Positions 5,604-13,328 of a stretch of DNA of 30,778 nt are shown one piece after another (the first letter of the stretch is position 1; each line of letters begins with the position of its first letter). The stretch covers positions 1-30,778 of the IMG/VR virus record IMGVR_UViG_3300009160_000114, one strand, 5' to 3'. The stretch comes from a virus. The notes under the pieces were generated by a model, which saw only the letters and a list, made by a program, of their open reading frames with translations, searched no databases and was not told the origin of the DNA. The position numbers and the translations under genes were made by a program.

Positions 5604-5891
5604 ATGAAGCTAACACGCCGCCACCTCCGCACCATCATCGATGAGGTCATCACAGAGGATCTCAAGAACGTTCGCAGCAGCCACGAGAAGACCATCGCCG
5701 GCACAACCGCGCTCCGCAAGATGCACGACGCCCCCGGCGTTCTCGATGCGCTATCGAAAATCACTGACCCCAAAGAACTGGCTCAGGTCATAGAAGCCAT
5801 CATCGACGCAGTTCCCATGGTCAAACGCGGAGACGTCCTAGCGGCTCTGGCGAAGGTGACACGTCATGAACGCACCACACACAGGTTCTAA
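5604..5891 (+). CDS. small protein with capsid-targeting-like N-terminus
   Basis: A 95-residue helical protein starting MKLTRRHLRTIIDEVITE. The first 18 residues match the pattern shared with at least six proteins in the late region (MK-[LI]..L-[RK].[IL]I.E), followed by [LI]-x-E sites (IDE, ITE) of the type cut by T4-like prohead proteases. It may therefore be an internal head protein although it lies next to the early genes. The remainder (SKITDPKELAQVIEAIIDAV) is amphipathic helix. Function otherwise unknown. Confidence 0.65.
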   Translation: MKLTRRHLRTIIDEVITEDLKNVRSSHEKTIAGTTALRKMHDAPGVLDALSKITDPKELAQVIEAIIDAVPMVKRGDVLAALAKVTRHERTTHRF

Positions 5892-5892
5892 C

Positions 5893-5991
5893 ATGCGCCT
5901 CGACAGATCACATCTCGTGGCCTTCCTCGAAGGCACTGTCCTCGGGGTCATCTTCGGCTGGGTGCTGTGGTGGGGCCTGCTGCGCGACTGA
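5893..5991 (+). CDS. 32-residue membrane protein
   Basis: Charged N-terminus followed by a Trp-rich hydrophobic helix (GTVLGVIFGWVLWWGLL). It begins one base after the upstream stop codon, so it is probably translated from the same transcript. No Shine-Dalgarno sequence is obvious. Could be a small holin-like or envelope-modifying peptide; not assignable. Confidence 0.5.
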   Translation: MRLDRSHLVAFLEGTVLGVIFGWVLWWGLLRD

Positions 5992-6254
5992 GACGCAAAG
6001 GGGCCCGATAAAGACGGCGCAAGGCCGGGGGCTGGGGGTTAAAAGGCTGTAAAAGGGCCCCTAATTTAGGTGGGGGGCCGGCCCCTAAAATAGGCCCCTT
6101 TCGGGCCTAGGGGCCCCCCGGCCATTTATAGCATTTTCTGTGGGCTTTCTAGGGCCTCCGGGGGGCGCTAAGGTCGTTCGCGCGACTCGAGAAATTTTGA
6201 GATCAAAACGGTACCTTCTCCTGTCTCGTGGAGGCACATCAGCCTATTTAGATC
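5992..6254 (+). other. GC-rich hairpin-forming spacer
   Basis: This stretch has no convincing gene and is full of GGGCC/GGCCC runs. The best fold is 6080-6115: GGCCCC pairs with GGGGCC, and inside it TAGGCCC pairs with GGGCCTA around a CTTTC loop. Other overlapping stems (CCCCTAA with TTTAGG) are possible. It lies where GC content falls and the promoter cassettes end. An origin, a regulatory RNA, or a terminator region are all possible; nothing decides between them. Confidence 0.5.
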
Positions 6255-6437
6255 GTGTTGGACCTGAAGCCCGGCGATCTATGCACCTATCTAGACGATG
6301 GTGATACGCCGCGGGTCCTGTTGTCACGGGTCTTGATGTTCCTCTATGTAAATCCGAAGCATTCCGATGAAGGCATGTTCCTGTGTAATGATGGGTCGCT
6401 CGACGAGGAGTACTTCGTGTTCCTGAGGCGCCTGTGA
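6255..6437 (+). CDS. small protein, possible phage accessory gene
   Basis: A 60-residue ORF with a GTG start. The pattern KPGDLC..L....P.VLLSRV....P and then GMFLCNDGS..EEYFVFL looks like a small beta-barrel protein common in phages (GD near the N-terminus, DGS before the last strand). There is no good ribosome-binding site; a TATTTA lies four bases before the GTG. Plausible but not certain. Confidence 0.5.
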   Translation: MLDLKPGDLCTYLDDGDTPRVLLSRVLMFLYVNPKHSDEGMFLCNDGSLDEEYFVFLRRL

Positions 6438-6567
6438 CCGAGTTCCGGAGCGAGGGAAAGATCCCTCGCGGCCGTCGTGCTCGAAATTTCTCGGGAATTT
6501 TTTCGTATCGAAATCGACCGTTGTTCTTTGGTGGGATGATGCGTACCATGGATGGCGAGGTGATGAG

Positions 6568-6669
6568 ATGCGAATGAGTTACGGCAAGCTGTTCGAGAGG
6601 ATGTTCGTGACGTCAGTGTTCAGGTTGATCATTGGAGCGATCTTGAAGCCGTTCCGTCGGCTGCTGTAG
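6568..6669 (+). CDS. possible 33-residue membrane-associated peptide
   Basis: Reads MRMSYGKLFERMFVTSVFRL and then a short hydrophobic helix and a basic end (KPFRRLL). GAGG lies seven bases before the ATG, which supports translation. Short basic-amphipathic peptides of this kind can be membrane-active. A competing ATG at 6548 opens a nine-codon frame across the start. Tentative. Confidence 0.4.
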   Translation: MRMSYGKLFERMFVTSVFRLIIGAILKPFRRLL

Positions 6670-6821
6670 GCGGTGGTTCGGCGCCACTCTAAGCATTCCA
6701 GAAATATTCGAGAGTTCGTGGGGATATAAAACCTTGACGAGCTTTTTTTATTTTTAGAGAATGATTACATCGTATAAGTTGTACAAACCTCTTATAGGAT
6801 ATAGTATAGGTATACAAATAT

Positions 6822-7757
6822 ATGGCCCTAGGTGTCTGTTGTCATTGGATTAGGCATGAAGTTGCGCCGCGGAGCGGCAAATCGCAAGTCATCAACGAAT
6901 TGGATGAGAGAACCTTGCAATTGGGTCGATACGAACGAGGTTCTTATGCTGAGGACTCGATTCGTTCGTTGTATCTGCACAATGTTCGAATGTTGCGAGA
7001 TGTGTTGCGGAAGGTTGCGGCGAGTGGCGTGCGGTTGTTCCGCGTGTCATCCGCGATGTTTCCGTTGAGTGATCGCGTTCCTCGAGGGTTGTGGGACAAC
7101 GAGGTCGTGAAGCGCGAGTTGATGTTGTGTGGCGAGGTGGCACGGAAGCATGGCATTCGGTTGACGACTCATCCGGGTCAGTTCTGCGTGTTGTCATCAG
7201 ATTCTGATTCCGTGGTGGAGAAGGCCGTTGTCGAGCTCGAGCATCATGCCTGGATGTTTGATTCCATGGGGTTGCCGAGGAGCCCTTACGCTGCGATCAA
7301 CGTGCACGGTGGCAAGTCAGATCGAGTTTCACGGTTGATCGATGCGATTCGATCTTTGCCTGAGGCGTCGAGGTCGAGGTTGACGTTAGAGAATGACGAG
7401 ACGTGTTATTCGTTGGTGGACCTGTTGCCGGTGGCTCTCGAGACGGGCGTTTCTCTCGTTTGGGATTCGCATCATCACGTGTTCAACGATGGTGGATTGG
7501 ACGGCGCAGAGGCTGCAGATGCAGCCGATGAGACGTGGCCTAAGGGAGTGAAACCTCTGCAACATATCAGTAACACGGAACCGGGTATGGAAGGCGGTTC
7601 ATTCACCGAACGTCGGAAACACAGCAACATGATTCATTACGTGCCAGAAATCCAGCTCGAGCGCCTCCGGCGCGATGCTGTGGACGTTGAAGTCGAGGCC
7701 AAGTTGAAGAATTTGGCGGTGTTCGATATGTCAAAGAAATTTAGTATTCCTTTGTGA
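6822..7757 (+). CDS. uvsE: UV damage endonuclease UvsE
   Basis: A 311-residue TIM-barrel endonuclease of the UVDE/UvsE family, which nicks DNA 5' of cyclobutane dimers and 6-4 photoproducts and so starts excision repair. The family motifs are all present in order: FRVSS (73-77), HPGQF (117-121), INVHGG (159-164), LENDE (189-193), DSHHH (215-219) and HISNTEPG (248-255), including the metal-binding His, Glu and Asp positions. Length is normal for the family. The ATG has no Shine-Dalgarno sequence; TATACA lies five bases upstream, so it may be leaderless. A phage copy would protect its DNA from light damage. Confidence 0.93.
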   Translation: MALGVCCHWIRHEVAPRSGKSQVINELDERTLQLGRYERGSYAEDSIRSLYLHNVRMLRDVLRKVAASGVRLFRVSSAMFPLSDRVPRGLWDNEVVKRELMLCGEVARKHGIRLTTHPGQFCVLSSDSDSVVEKAVVELEHHAWMFDSMGLPRSPYAAINVHGGKSDRVSRLIDAIRSLPEASRSRLTLENDETCYSLVDLLPVALETGVSLVWDSHHHVFNDGGLDGAEAADAADETWPKGVKPLQHISNTEPGMEGGSFTERRKHSNMIHYVPEIQLERLRRDAVDVEVEAKLKNLAVFDMSKKFSIPL

Positions 7758-7838
7758 ATTACCTTTGAGCAAAGGTGTTTGAGAAAAGAGTATAAAGTAA
7801 TTGACCTCGTAAAAGAGGATATACAGGAGAGAAAAAAC

Positions 7839-8120
7839 ATGGCGAAAAATAAGACAGTTCAGAAGCGTTCCTCGGATTTGACAGTGCAGTATCCCCAAAA
7901 GATTACGTTCGATGAGCTTGCAGTGGTAGATGATGACACGTTGGGTAGCATGCACAAGAGCCACGTGGATGCGATCAATCGTATGTCAAGTCACGATCTC
8001 AACACGAGTCCATGGGAGATTGAGTTGTGTTATGTGCAGCGAGAGATGCAGATGAGGATCCTACGGAAGGAGTTACACACGAAGTATCTCTCTAACGTGG
8101 TTTCTCATGAGGTGGACTGA
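7839..8120 (+). CDS. conserved-type small protein, unknown
   Basis: A 93-residue protein. The frame is open from 7779, but a strong ribosome-binding site (CAGGAGA) lies seven bases before the ATG at 7839. Basic N-terminus, then acidic and helical; not recognised. It lies directly upstream of the sigma factor, two bases between stop and start, so the two are probably an operon. A TATAAA at 7790-7795 with an upstream TTTGAG may be its promoter. Confidence 0.72.
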   Translation: MAKNKTVQKRSSDLTVQYPQKITFDELAVVDDDTLGSMHKSHVDAINRMSSHDLNTSPWEIELCYVQREMQMRILRKELHTKYLSNVVSHEVD

Positions 8121-8122
8121 AG

Positions 8123-8950
8123 ATGAATTCCGAACCCCAAGGATTGAGAGAACGCTCTCGAGATCTCGCCGGAGACGGCGATGCAATGGGTTACTATTTA
8201 AACTCGTTAAAGAAGCATCAACAGCTTAATCATGAACAGATGGTTGAGTTGTTCAAAATCTTAGAGGAAGGTGGGCCTACCTCTTCTAAGGTGAGGAATA
8301 AGCTGGTTGAAACCAACTTGAGATTGGTCGTTTACGTTGCAAAACAATATAAACGACACAACATGCCTCTTGAAGACATTATTCAAGAGGGAAATTTGGG
8401 ATTGATGAAGGCGATCGAGAAGTTCGACTGGCGGAAAGGTTTTAGATTTTCCACTTACGCCACTTGGTGGGTTCGACAAGCGATCGGTCAGCATATTCTA
8501 AAGAGAAAGAGAATCATTCGTATGTCGGCCCATGCTGTCAACACACAAAAAAAGTTGATGTCGGCGGCCGAAGAATACCGATCAACCATGGGTTGCGAGC
8601 CGAGCGTGGAGGAACTGAAGGAGCTGACAGGAACGTCAGATATGATCTTCAATGCCACGACGATCAGCGGTCGGGCAATCATTTCTCTGGATCAACCTCT
8701 TTCATCAGATCCAGATTCTGACACAATTGAGGATAAGATTGGCGCGGATCTATCAGAGGATCCTATGCAGATAGTTTCTTCAAGGGAACTGTTGGGCGTT
8801 GCGAAAGAAGTCATGGAGCAATTATCACCAAAAGAAGCGGCAATTTTGAGGTTACGGTTTGGGTTGGTTGAAGACGTTTCTGCTGATGATTCTTATAACT
8901 TGACGCAGGAAGAGGTGGCTTCAATTGCAGAAGGTCATGGGTTAACATGA
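8123..8950 (+). CDS. sigma-70 family factor lacking the region 4.2 recognition helix
   Basis: A 275-residue sigma factor. Region 1.2-like sequence (about 24-50) precedes an intact region 2: NLRLVVYVAKQY (65-76), DIIQEGNLGLMKAIEKFDW (85-103) and FSTYATWWVRQAI (109-121), which bind core RNA polymerase and melt the -10 box. Region 3 follows. Region 4.1 is visible (LSPKEAAILRLRFGL, about 237-251), but the protein ends at LTQEEVASIAEGHGLT, just where the recognition helix (usually VTRERIRQIE) should begin. It therefore should not read a -35 box by itself. T4 gp55 also lacks a full region 4. The stop overlaps the next ATG. Confidence 0.9.
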   Translation: MNSEPQGLRERSRDLAGDGDAMGYYLNSLKKHQQLNHEQMVELFKILEEGGPTSSKVRNKLVETNLRLVVYVAKQYKRHNMPLEDIIQEGNLGLMKAIEKFDWRKGFRFSTYATWWVRQAIGQHILKRKRIIRMSAHAVNTQKKLMSAAEEYRSTMGCEPSVEELKELTGTSDMIFNATTISGRAIISLDQPLSSDPDSDTIEDKIGADLSEDPMQIVSSRELLGVAKEVMEQLSPKEAAILRLRFGLVEDVSADDSYNLTQEEVASIAEGHGLT

Positions 8951-9174
8951 TTGAGTATTTGATACTTTTCTTTTCTACTTTAAGCTGCGTTCTATCAGGG
9001 ATAGCTTTTAGTCTGTTGCGTAAGATTGCTAAAGAGCAATCAGGACGTGAATCTTTTGATACTATGAAGCTAGAAGAGAACCTCAACACTCGTTTGAGAG
9101 ATTTGCAGATGACTCAGTTTAGTTTACGAATGCCGAATTATCCGCGGCCGAGCGGTGTCACGAGGAAAAAATAA
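8947..9174 (+). CDS. small membrane protein overlapping the sigma gene
   Basis: A 75-residue protein with one N-terminal membrane helix (MIEYLILFFSTLSCVLSGIA), then a charged helical cytoplasmic-type tail. Its ATG overlaps the sigma stop as ATGA, so it is translationally coupled. Function unknown. Confidence 0.72.
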   Translation: MIEYLILFFSTLSCVLSGIAFSLLRKIAKEQSGRESFDTMKLEENLNTRLRDLQMTQFSLRMPNYPRPSGVTRKK

Positions 9175-9177
9175 TTT

Positions 9178-9477
9178 ATGACGATGAAAAAAGGTAGCAA
9201 ATTTGACGGCGGATATGCGACAATTGACGAGAATGGTGTTAATTATCGTGACATCGCTGAGACAATGACTCATCTCGGATATAAGATGAACCATTCATCA
9301 GCTCGTAATTATGTTTTACGTGTTATGCGAAAGTTTGTAGATGCTATTGCAGAGAAGCATGGAGTCGCGTTGACAAGCGATGATGCAAACAAGATTTCAA
9401 AGTCTCCGCTATTCCAAAGCGGAATTTATGACTTGCTGCAGGACTTAGATGTCCATAGAAAAATTGGTGAAAAATGA
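9178..9477 (+). CDS. small helix-turn-helix protein resembling sigma region 4
   Basis: A 99-residue protein. Residues about 21-53 (NYRDIAETMTHLGYKMNHSS followed by ARNYVLRVMRKF) align by eye with the sigma region 4.2 helix-turn-helix: a first helix with EIG/DIAE, a turn, and a second helix with R..R.I..RALRKL replaced by N..ARNYVLRVMRKF. This is the part missing from the sigma factor encoded two genes upstream. It could therefore act as a detached region 4 or as a co-activator in the manner of T4 gp33. A simple HTH regulator is the alternative. Same operon as the sigma gene; next gene overlaps by ATGA. Confidence 0.7.
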   Translation: MTMKKGSKFDGGYATIDENGVNYRDIAETMTHLGYKMNHSSARNYVLRVMRKFVDAIAEKHGVALTSDDANKISKSPLFQSGIYDLLQDLDVHRKIGEK

Positions 9478-9887
9478 AAGCGGTAAAATATCAAAAAAAA
9501 TCTTTGATTAAACTAGAGAATTTGTTGAGGCGACGAAAAACGACGCTTTCCAAATTCTTACAAGAGAGAGGTATCACGACGTATCAGGCACTCGAGTCAG
9601 TTTGTTCTAGGCTAGGGGTTGTTACGCCTTCCTTTGAGGCATTTAACCTATGCATTCCTTCCTACGTATCAGATCCGACTGATGGTGTTATTGTTGTTCC
9701 GCCGCTAGACGTTGTAAATGAGGTGACGGGCGAGAAAGAAGACGTTGGAGATATTTTCGTTGCAATCTCGCCCGGGGCGACTTACGAAATCTCGATGATG
9801 GATAATGACGAGCAGATGTCTGGATCTGCAGACGTCGTTGACGTTCGCAGTTTTTCTCGTAAAAAGAATAAAAAGGCGGTTGGATGA
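9474..9887 (+). CDS. unknown protein with basic helical N-terminus
   Basis: A 137-residue protein, strongly basic at the N-terminus (KLENLLRRRKTTLSKFLQER, about 13-32) with a possible helix-turn-helix (ITTYQALESVCSRLGVV), then a Pro/Val/Asp-rich middle and a basic end. DNA binding is plausible. The ATG overlaps the previous stop (ATGA), and the next gene overlaps its stop in the same way, so it belongs to a coupled gene chain from the sigma factor onward. Confidence 0.7.
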   Translation: MKAVKYQKKSLIKLENLLRRRKTTLSKFLQERGITTYQALESVCSRLGVVTPSFEAFNLCIPSYVSDPTDGVIVVPPLDVVNEVTGEKEDVGDIFVAISPGATYEISMMDNDEQMSGSADVVDVRSFSRKKNKKAVG

Positions 9888-10156
9888 AGATGAGACGTGT
9901 TGTTTATGATATTGAAAATTTCAAGCAAGAAAAGAAACACAACAAGACCCCAGAAGATTCTCAAAACTGGTTATTTGAAAAGCGGAACATGGCTTTAAAA
10001 CTCATCAACAATGCTTCAGCTTTGTCTGATGCCGTCGGTGTTTGTAACCATGTTCTGGAAAAGAATCCAGATTCGGAGTTAAAATTTGCAGTTGAAAAAA
10101 TCAACAAGGTTATTGAAGAGCTAAAAAAAGACTTTAAGAAGAATTACACATTCTAG
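9884..10156 (+). CDS. unknown helical protein
   Basis: A 90-residue, lysine-rich, mostly alpha-helical protein (KFAVEKINKVIEELKKDFKK near the end). No family recognised. Coupled by ATGA overlap with the gene before it. Confidence 0.68.
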   Translation: MKMRRVVYDIENFKQEKKHNKTPEDSQNWLFEKRNMALKLINNASALSDAVGVCNHVLEKNPDSELKFAVEKINKVIEELKKDFKKNYTF

Positions 10157-10163
10157 GTCACTC

Positions 10164-10895
10164 ATGAACAAACGAACTATGTTATCTCAACGTAATGTTT
10201 ACATGAGATTGGCGTTAGAGAAATTTCTTAGTTCAAAATGTGTAGAGTACCTCGACAAAGAAGAATTGGCAAATTTAAACTCCGCATTTCTTTCTCTAAC
10301 ACCAGGAGAGAATATCCACGTTTTTAAATTGGAAGTCGTCTTTCCTTTAGAAAAAAAATCGATATTTCGGGGGATTGTTGCCGTTGTCAGTTTTGCGTGG
10401 AACGTAGCAAAAGAAAATGAAGTGGACAAACAAGGAAATCTTTGGTCGGTTTACGAATTTATGCCGACTCTTTCTCTTAAAGAGCGTTATTCTCTTTCAG
10501 GGGAAATACTGAAATATTGGGTAGAATGTATCTCTAGCATCTTACATCTTTTAGATGATATAAAATCGTTAAATATTCCTCGTAAAGTCAAAGAAATGAC
10601 GTGCACCAATGAGGAACGATTAAGAATCGAGTTGCAAAAAAAATATGAAGAATCTTGTGCGGCTTTATCAAGATATTTTCGAACTTCAGAAGGAAAAAAG
10701 TTAAGATTAAATTTAAGGAAAAAAGGTAAACAAAAAAAAATACCTCTCAAGTTTATATCTGAATTTTTGTTAGATAGTTCACGCAAAAAATACGAATTTA
10801 AAGTTCGAGAGAATGACTCTTCTTATTTCAGCAAGTATAGAAGATATTCTATCTTAGTCGAAAATGACTGCGCCTTAATAAGAAGAGAAGAGTGA
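10164..10895 (+). CDS. unknown protein, 243 residues
   Basis: A largely helical protein with a very basic segment near residues 175-200 (KKLRLNLRKKGKQKKIPLKF), suggesting contact with nucleic acid. No catalytic signature is visible. It follows the previous gene by seven bases and its stop codon overlaps the alternative GTG start of the ligase frame. AT-rich codon use distinguishes it from the early block. Confidence 0.7.
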   Translation: MNKRTMLSQRNVYMRLALEKFLSSKCVEYLDKEELANLNSAFLSLTPGENIHVFKLEVVFPLEKKSIFRGIVAVVSFAWNVAKENEVDKQGNLWSVYEFMPTLSLKERYSLSGEILKYWVECISSILHLLDDIKSLNIPRKVKEMTCTNEERLRIELQKKYEESCAALSRYFRTSEGKKLRLNLRKKGKQKKIPLKFISEFLLDSSRKKYEFKVRENDSSYFSKYRRYSILVENDCALIRREE

Positions 10896-10915
10896 AATGT
10901 CTAAATTTTGTTTGT

Positions 10916-10927
10916 TATAATAACAAC
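10916..10927 (+). promoter_or_regulatory. TATAAT box six bases before the ligase ATG
   Basis: TATAAT at 10916-10921 is followed by AACAAC and ATG. GTGAAA lies 18 bp upstream (10892-10897), matching the GTGCAA-18-hexamer-6-ATG layout of the early cassettes though the spacer is unrelated. It could give a leaderless ligase mRNA. Confidence 0.5.
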
Positions 10928-12283
10928 ATGTCAACAGTAATTGATGTCCTCGAAGCGCTCGAGTCTGATAATTCAAGAATCTTCAAAGAAGATCTTCTTG
11001 ATAGGTGCAAAGGAAATTCTTTGCTCAAAAAAGTCTTTGTCGCGGCATTCGATCCGTATTCAAACTACTACGTCAAAAAATTTAAGTCATCCAAAAGTTT
11101 CAATAGAGTTGATGATGATGATACTGTCATCGAACGATTTCTGAACTTGATCGGACAAGAGCTAGCAACTCGAAAAATCACGGGTAATGATGCCAAGAGT
11201 GCCGTGGAACAGTTCTTTTTAGAACTAGATGAACGTCAAGCAAAGTGGTGCCAACGAATTCTTCTTAAGAATTTAAGATGTGGAGTTCAAGAAACGACCG
11301 TAAATAAGGTGTGGCCTGGTACCATCAAGAAATTCACCGTTCAACTTGCGGATAGCCTTGAAACACATCACGATCCTAACGCAGGCATTCAAATTAAGGA
11401 TCAAATCATTTATCCTGTCCGGGTTGAACCTAAGTTAGATGGGTTACGATGCATCGCTGTGAAGCTAGCTGGCGAAGTTACTCTGTTTACGCGTAGCGGA
11501 TCAATACTAGAGACTCTACCTAAGATTAAGTCGATTTTGGAAAATGTAGGGTGGGATAATTTTGTTCTCGATGGAGAGATCATGGGATCTGACTGGAATG
11601 AGTCTGCGTCCGTTGTGATGTCTCACAAAAAGAACAAAGATGATTCCAACATGATCTTACACGTTTTTGACGCGATGCCTTTCGACGATTGGCGTGATCA
11701 AAACAATGAGATGTCTCTAGCTGACAGAGCCATTCTAGCCCATAAGTTGGTCGAACAGGTCGCTGACAAGTCCATTGCAATTGTCGAAGGTAAGGTTGTC
11801 AATGATCAGCATGCTCTTTTAGAGTTTTATTCTGCAAAGATGGAAGCAGGATACGAAGGCATTATGGTAAAGAAGTTGGATTCTAATTACGTTTTCAAAC
11901 GCTCCAACTCAGTCCTCAAGCTTAAGCCAGTGTCTACCTACGAAGGAGTAGTGGTAGGAAACTACCTGGGAACTCGAGGTTCAAAGAGAGAGGGCATGTG
12001 GGCAGGATTTGAAGTTGTTTTGCCGAACGGCGTTGTGACGAGGGTCGGTGGTGGGTTCACCGACAAGATTAAGGCAGAGATCGGAATGAACCCCGCCGCA
12101 TGGCTCGGCAAGGTGATTGAGATGGAAGGTCAGCCAGATCCTGCTACAAAAAATGGACTAACCAAGGATGGCCGAATCAGGTTTCCTGTCTTTGTTAGAG
12201 AGAGATCAAAAGATGACGTTGACGTAGTTGTATTAATCGCAGGAGAAAAGTTTATAAACAAAAATATTGAACAGTTTGTTTGA
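10928..12283 (+). CDS. ATP-dependent DNA ligase, T4 gp30-like
   Basis: A 451-residue ligase that seals nicks with ATP. The N-terminal helical domain (1-150) resembles T4 ligase (LLKKVFVAAFDPYSNYYVKK, then ATRKITGNDA and NKVWPG). The adenylation motif is EPKLDG at 167-172 with Lys169 as the nucleophile. Later motifs include VLDGEIMG, EGIMVKK and KLKP, and the C-terminal OB domain follows (VVVGNYLGTRGSKREGMWAG). Length is close to T4 ligase. The frame is open to a GTG at 10892, but the ATG at 10928 fits the T4 N-terminus and has a TATAAT box six bases before it. It serves Okazaki fragment joining and repair alongside UvsE. Confidence 0.94.
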   Translation: MSTVIDVLEALESDNSRIFKEDLLDRCKGNSLLKKVFVAAFDPYSNYYVKKFKSSKSFNRVDDDDTVIERFLNLIGQELATRKITGNDAKSAVEQFFLELDERQAKWCQRILLKNLRCGVQETTVNKVWPGTIKKFTVQLADSLETHHDPNAGIQIKDQIIYPVRVEPKLDGLRCIAVKLAGEVTLFTRSGSILETLPKIKSILENVGWDNFVLDGEIMGSDWNESASVVMSHKKNKDDSNMILHVFDAMPFDDWRDQNNEMSLADRAILAHKLVEQVADKSIAIVEGKVVNDQHALLEFYSAKMEAGYEGIMVKKLDSNYVFKRSNSVLKLKPVSTYEGVVVGNYLGTRGSKREGMWAGFEVVLPNGVVTRVGGGFTDKIKAEIGMNPAAWLGKVIEMEGQPDPATKNGLTKDGRIRFPVFVRERSKDDVDVVVLIAGEKFINKNIEQFV

Positions 12284-12351
12284 TAATGATATAGTTATCG
12301 TCGAAGTTGTAATACAATTGAACACAGCTTCGTTACAGGAGATTATTTAAA

Positions 12352-12582
12352 ATGACAAAGGTATTATCAGTAGTTCTTGCCGCTCTTTTTATCGCTGCAT
12401 GTGCCGCCACAGATGCACCAGCTCCAGCCGCTTCTGCTTCAGCTGAGGTAGTTGTTGATGTTGCTGCCTCGGTTTCGGCAGCAGCTCCAGTTGAGAGTGC
12501 TGCACTTGCTGCTACGCCAGCTTCGGCTGCGCCTGTTGCAACAGTTGCTCCCAGCGCAACAGCAACAGCAGCTACAAAGTGA
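12352..12582 (+). CDS. Ala/Pro-rich lipoprotein
   Basis: A 76-residue protein with a lipoprotein signal: MTKVLSVVLAALFIAAC, lipobox IAAC with Cys17 as the lipidated residue. Everything after it is low-complexity Ala, Pro, Ser, Val. It would be a short surface or periplasmic lipoprotein, conceivably blocking superinfection as some phage lipoproteins do (inference). A good ribosome-binding site (CAGGAGA) precedes the ATG. A strong hairpin follows the stop. Confidence 0.8.
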   Translation: MTKVLSVVLAALFIAACAATDAPAPAASASAEVVVDVAASVSAAAPVESAALAATPASAAPVATVAPSATATAATK

Positions 12583-12591
12583 TGAACATTT

Positions 12592-12617
12592 GAAGGTTAT
12601 AAATTATTATAACCTTC
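12592..12617 (+). terminator. strong AT-rich hairpin between lipoprotein and tRNA
   Basis: GAAGGTTATAA and TTATAACCTTC form a perfect 11-bp stem with a four-base loop. There is no T-run after it, so it may end transcription weakly or act as a tRNA processing signal. Confidence 0.5.
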
Positions 12618-12622
12618 ATATT

Positions 12623-12694
12623 GGTCCCATCGTCTAACGGTTAGGATACGTGATTTTCACTCACATAATCGGGGTTCGATTCCCCGTGGGATCG
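12623..12694 (+). tRNA. tRNA-Glu (anticodon UUC)
   Basis: A 72-base tRNA: acceptor GGTCCCA pairs with TGGGATC (one G-T), D arm GTCTAACGGTTAGGA, anticodon stem GTGA/TCAC around loop TTTTCAC with anticodon TTC, and a perfect T arm (CGGGG, TTCGATT, CCCCG). The outer anticodon-stem pair is a C-A mismatch. CCA is not encoded. Phage tRNAs commonly help with codons that are rare in the host. Confidence 0.94.
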
Positions 12695-12698
12695 CTGA

Positions 12699-12721
12699 AA
12701 GCCATCAAAGATGGCTTTTTT
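12699..12721 (+). terminator. intrinsic terminator after tRNA-Glu
   Basis: AAGCCATC-AAA-GATGGCTT followed by a run of T is a textbook rho-independent terminator directly behind the tRNA. Confidence 0.88.
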
Positions 12722-12724
12722 ATT

Positions 12725-12919
12725 ATGAATTCTTTACCAAAAATAGGCGAAAGAATAGTGGTTTACGGTTTGCCACAAGAAGCAAAGGTAGCATCCGTTC
12801 AATGGGATACTACCTTTTTTGATTGGATTATCGGTTTAGATTGGGGAAATTACGGAACTTCAAAAGTTAAGTTACATGATGAATTTAAGATTTGGTATAG
12901 AATTTCAACGGTAAATTAG
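12725..12919 (+). CDS. small unknown protein
   Basis: A 64-residue protein, beta-rich with several Trp (SVQWDTTFFDWIIGLDWG), like a small SH3-type barrel. The open frame extends back through the tRNA, so the ATG at 12725 just after the terminator is the first sensible start, but no ribosome-binding site is visible. Its stop overlaps the stop of the minus-strand gene at 12916. Confidence 0.55.
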   Translation: MNSLPKIGERIVVYGLPQEAKVASVQWDTTFFDWIIGLDWGNYGTSKVKLHDEFKIWYRISTVN

Positions 12920-13257
12920 TCAGATTCTACTTTTTTGAGAACATTCATCACTTTAATAGTGTCTTGTTCAGAAGCATCAATCAATTTTGCAACCATATCA
13001 CCGAATATCTGATTGTCGTTAGAATTTCTTTTTCCTAAACGAAGATTCGTCACGGCTGTTTTCAATTTTGCTCCATCGAGGCCAAGGGTTTTTGCAATTT
13101 TATTGACGTCAAGCGTACCTTCAGCTCCAGTGGCAGTTTGAGTACCAGACTTTGCAGGTTTAGATCCTGCGTTAGCAGGATCTGTAGGGGCGGCCTCGTT
13201 CAATTTTAGTAATTCTTTTTTAATGATTTGTCGAAGTTGCGATTCTGTGATTTTCAT
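12916..13257 (-). CDS. putative internal head protein with capsid-targeting-like N-terminus
   Basis: A 113-residue protein starting MKITESQLRQIIKKELLKLNE. The segment matches the N-terminal pattern of several late proteins here and ends in LNE followed by Ala, a site of the T4 gp21 type ([LI]-x-E, then a small residue). After cleavage a Pro/Ala/Gly-rich linker (22-48) and a helical domain (50-113) would remain. Prediction: a protein packaged in the head and trimmed by the prohead protease. ACAGGA precedes the ATG. Mature function unknown. Confidence 0.72.
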   Translation of the reverse strand: MKITESQLRQIIKKELLKLNEAAPTDPANAGSKPAKSGTQTATGAEGTLDVNKIAKTLGLDGAKLKTAVTNLRLGKRNSNDNQIFGDMVAKLIDASEQDTIKVMNVLKKVESD

Positions 13258-13328
13258 GTTAATCCTGTGGCAACAATAAACGTATATATCTATGTAGCAA
13301 CAAAAAGAAGTTTCATTTCACGTAATGC

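Noticed and set aside
8123-8950. Frameshift cutting the sigma factor
   Set aside because: The next gene starts by ATGA overlap and encodes an unrelated membrane protein; no remaining recognition helix is found in the other frames just downstream.
12650-12724. Upstream extension of the ORF at 12725 through the tRNA
   Set aside because: The extra codons are tRNA-Glu and terminator sequence.
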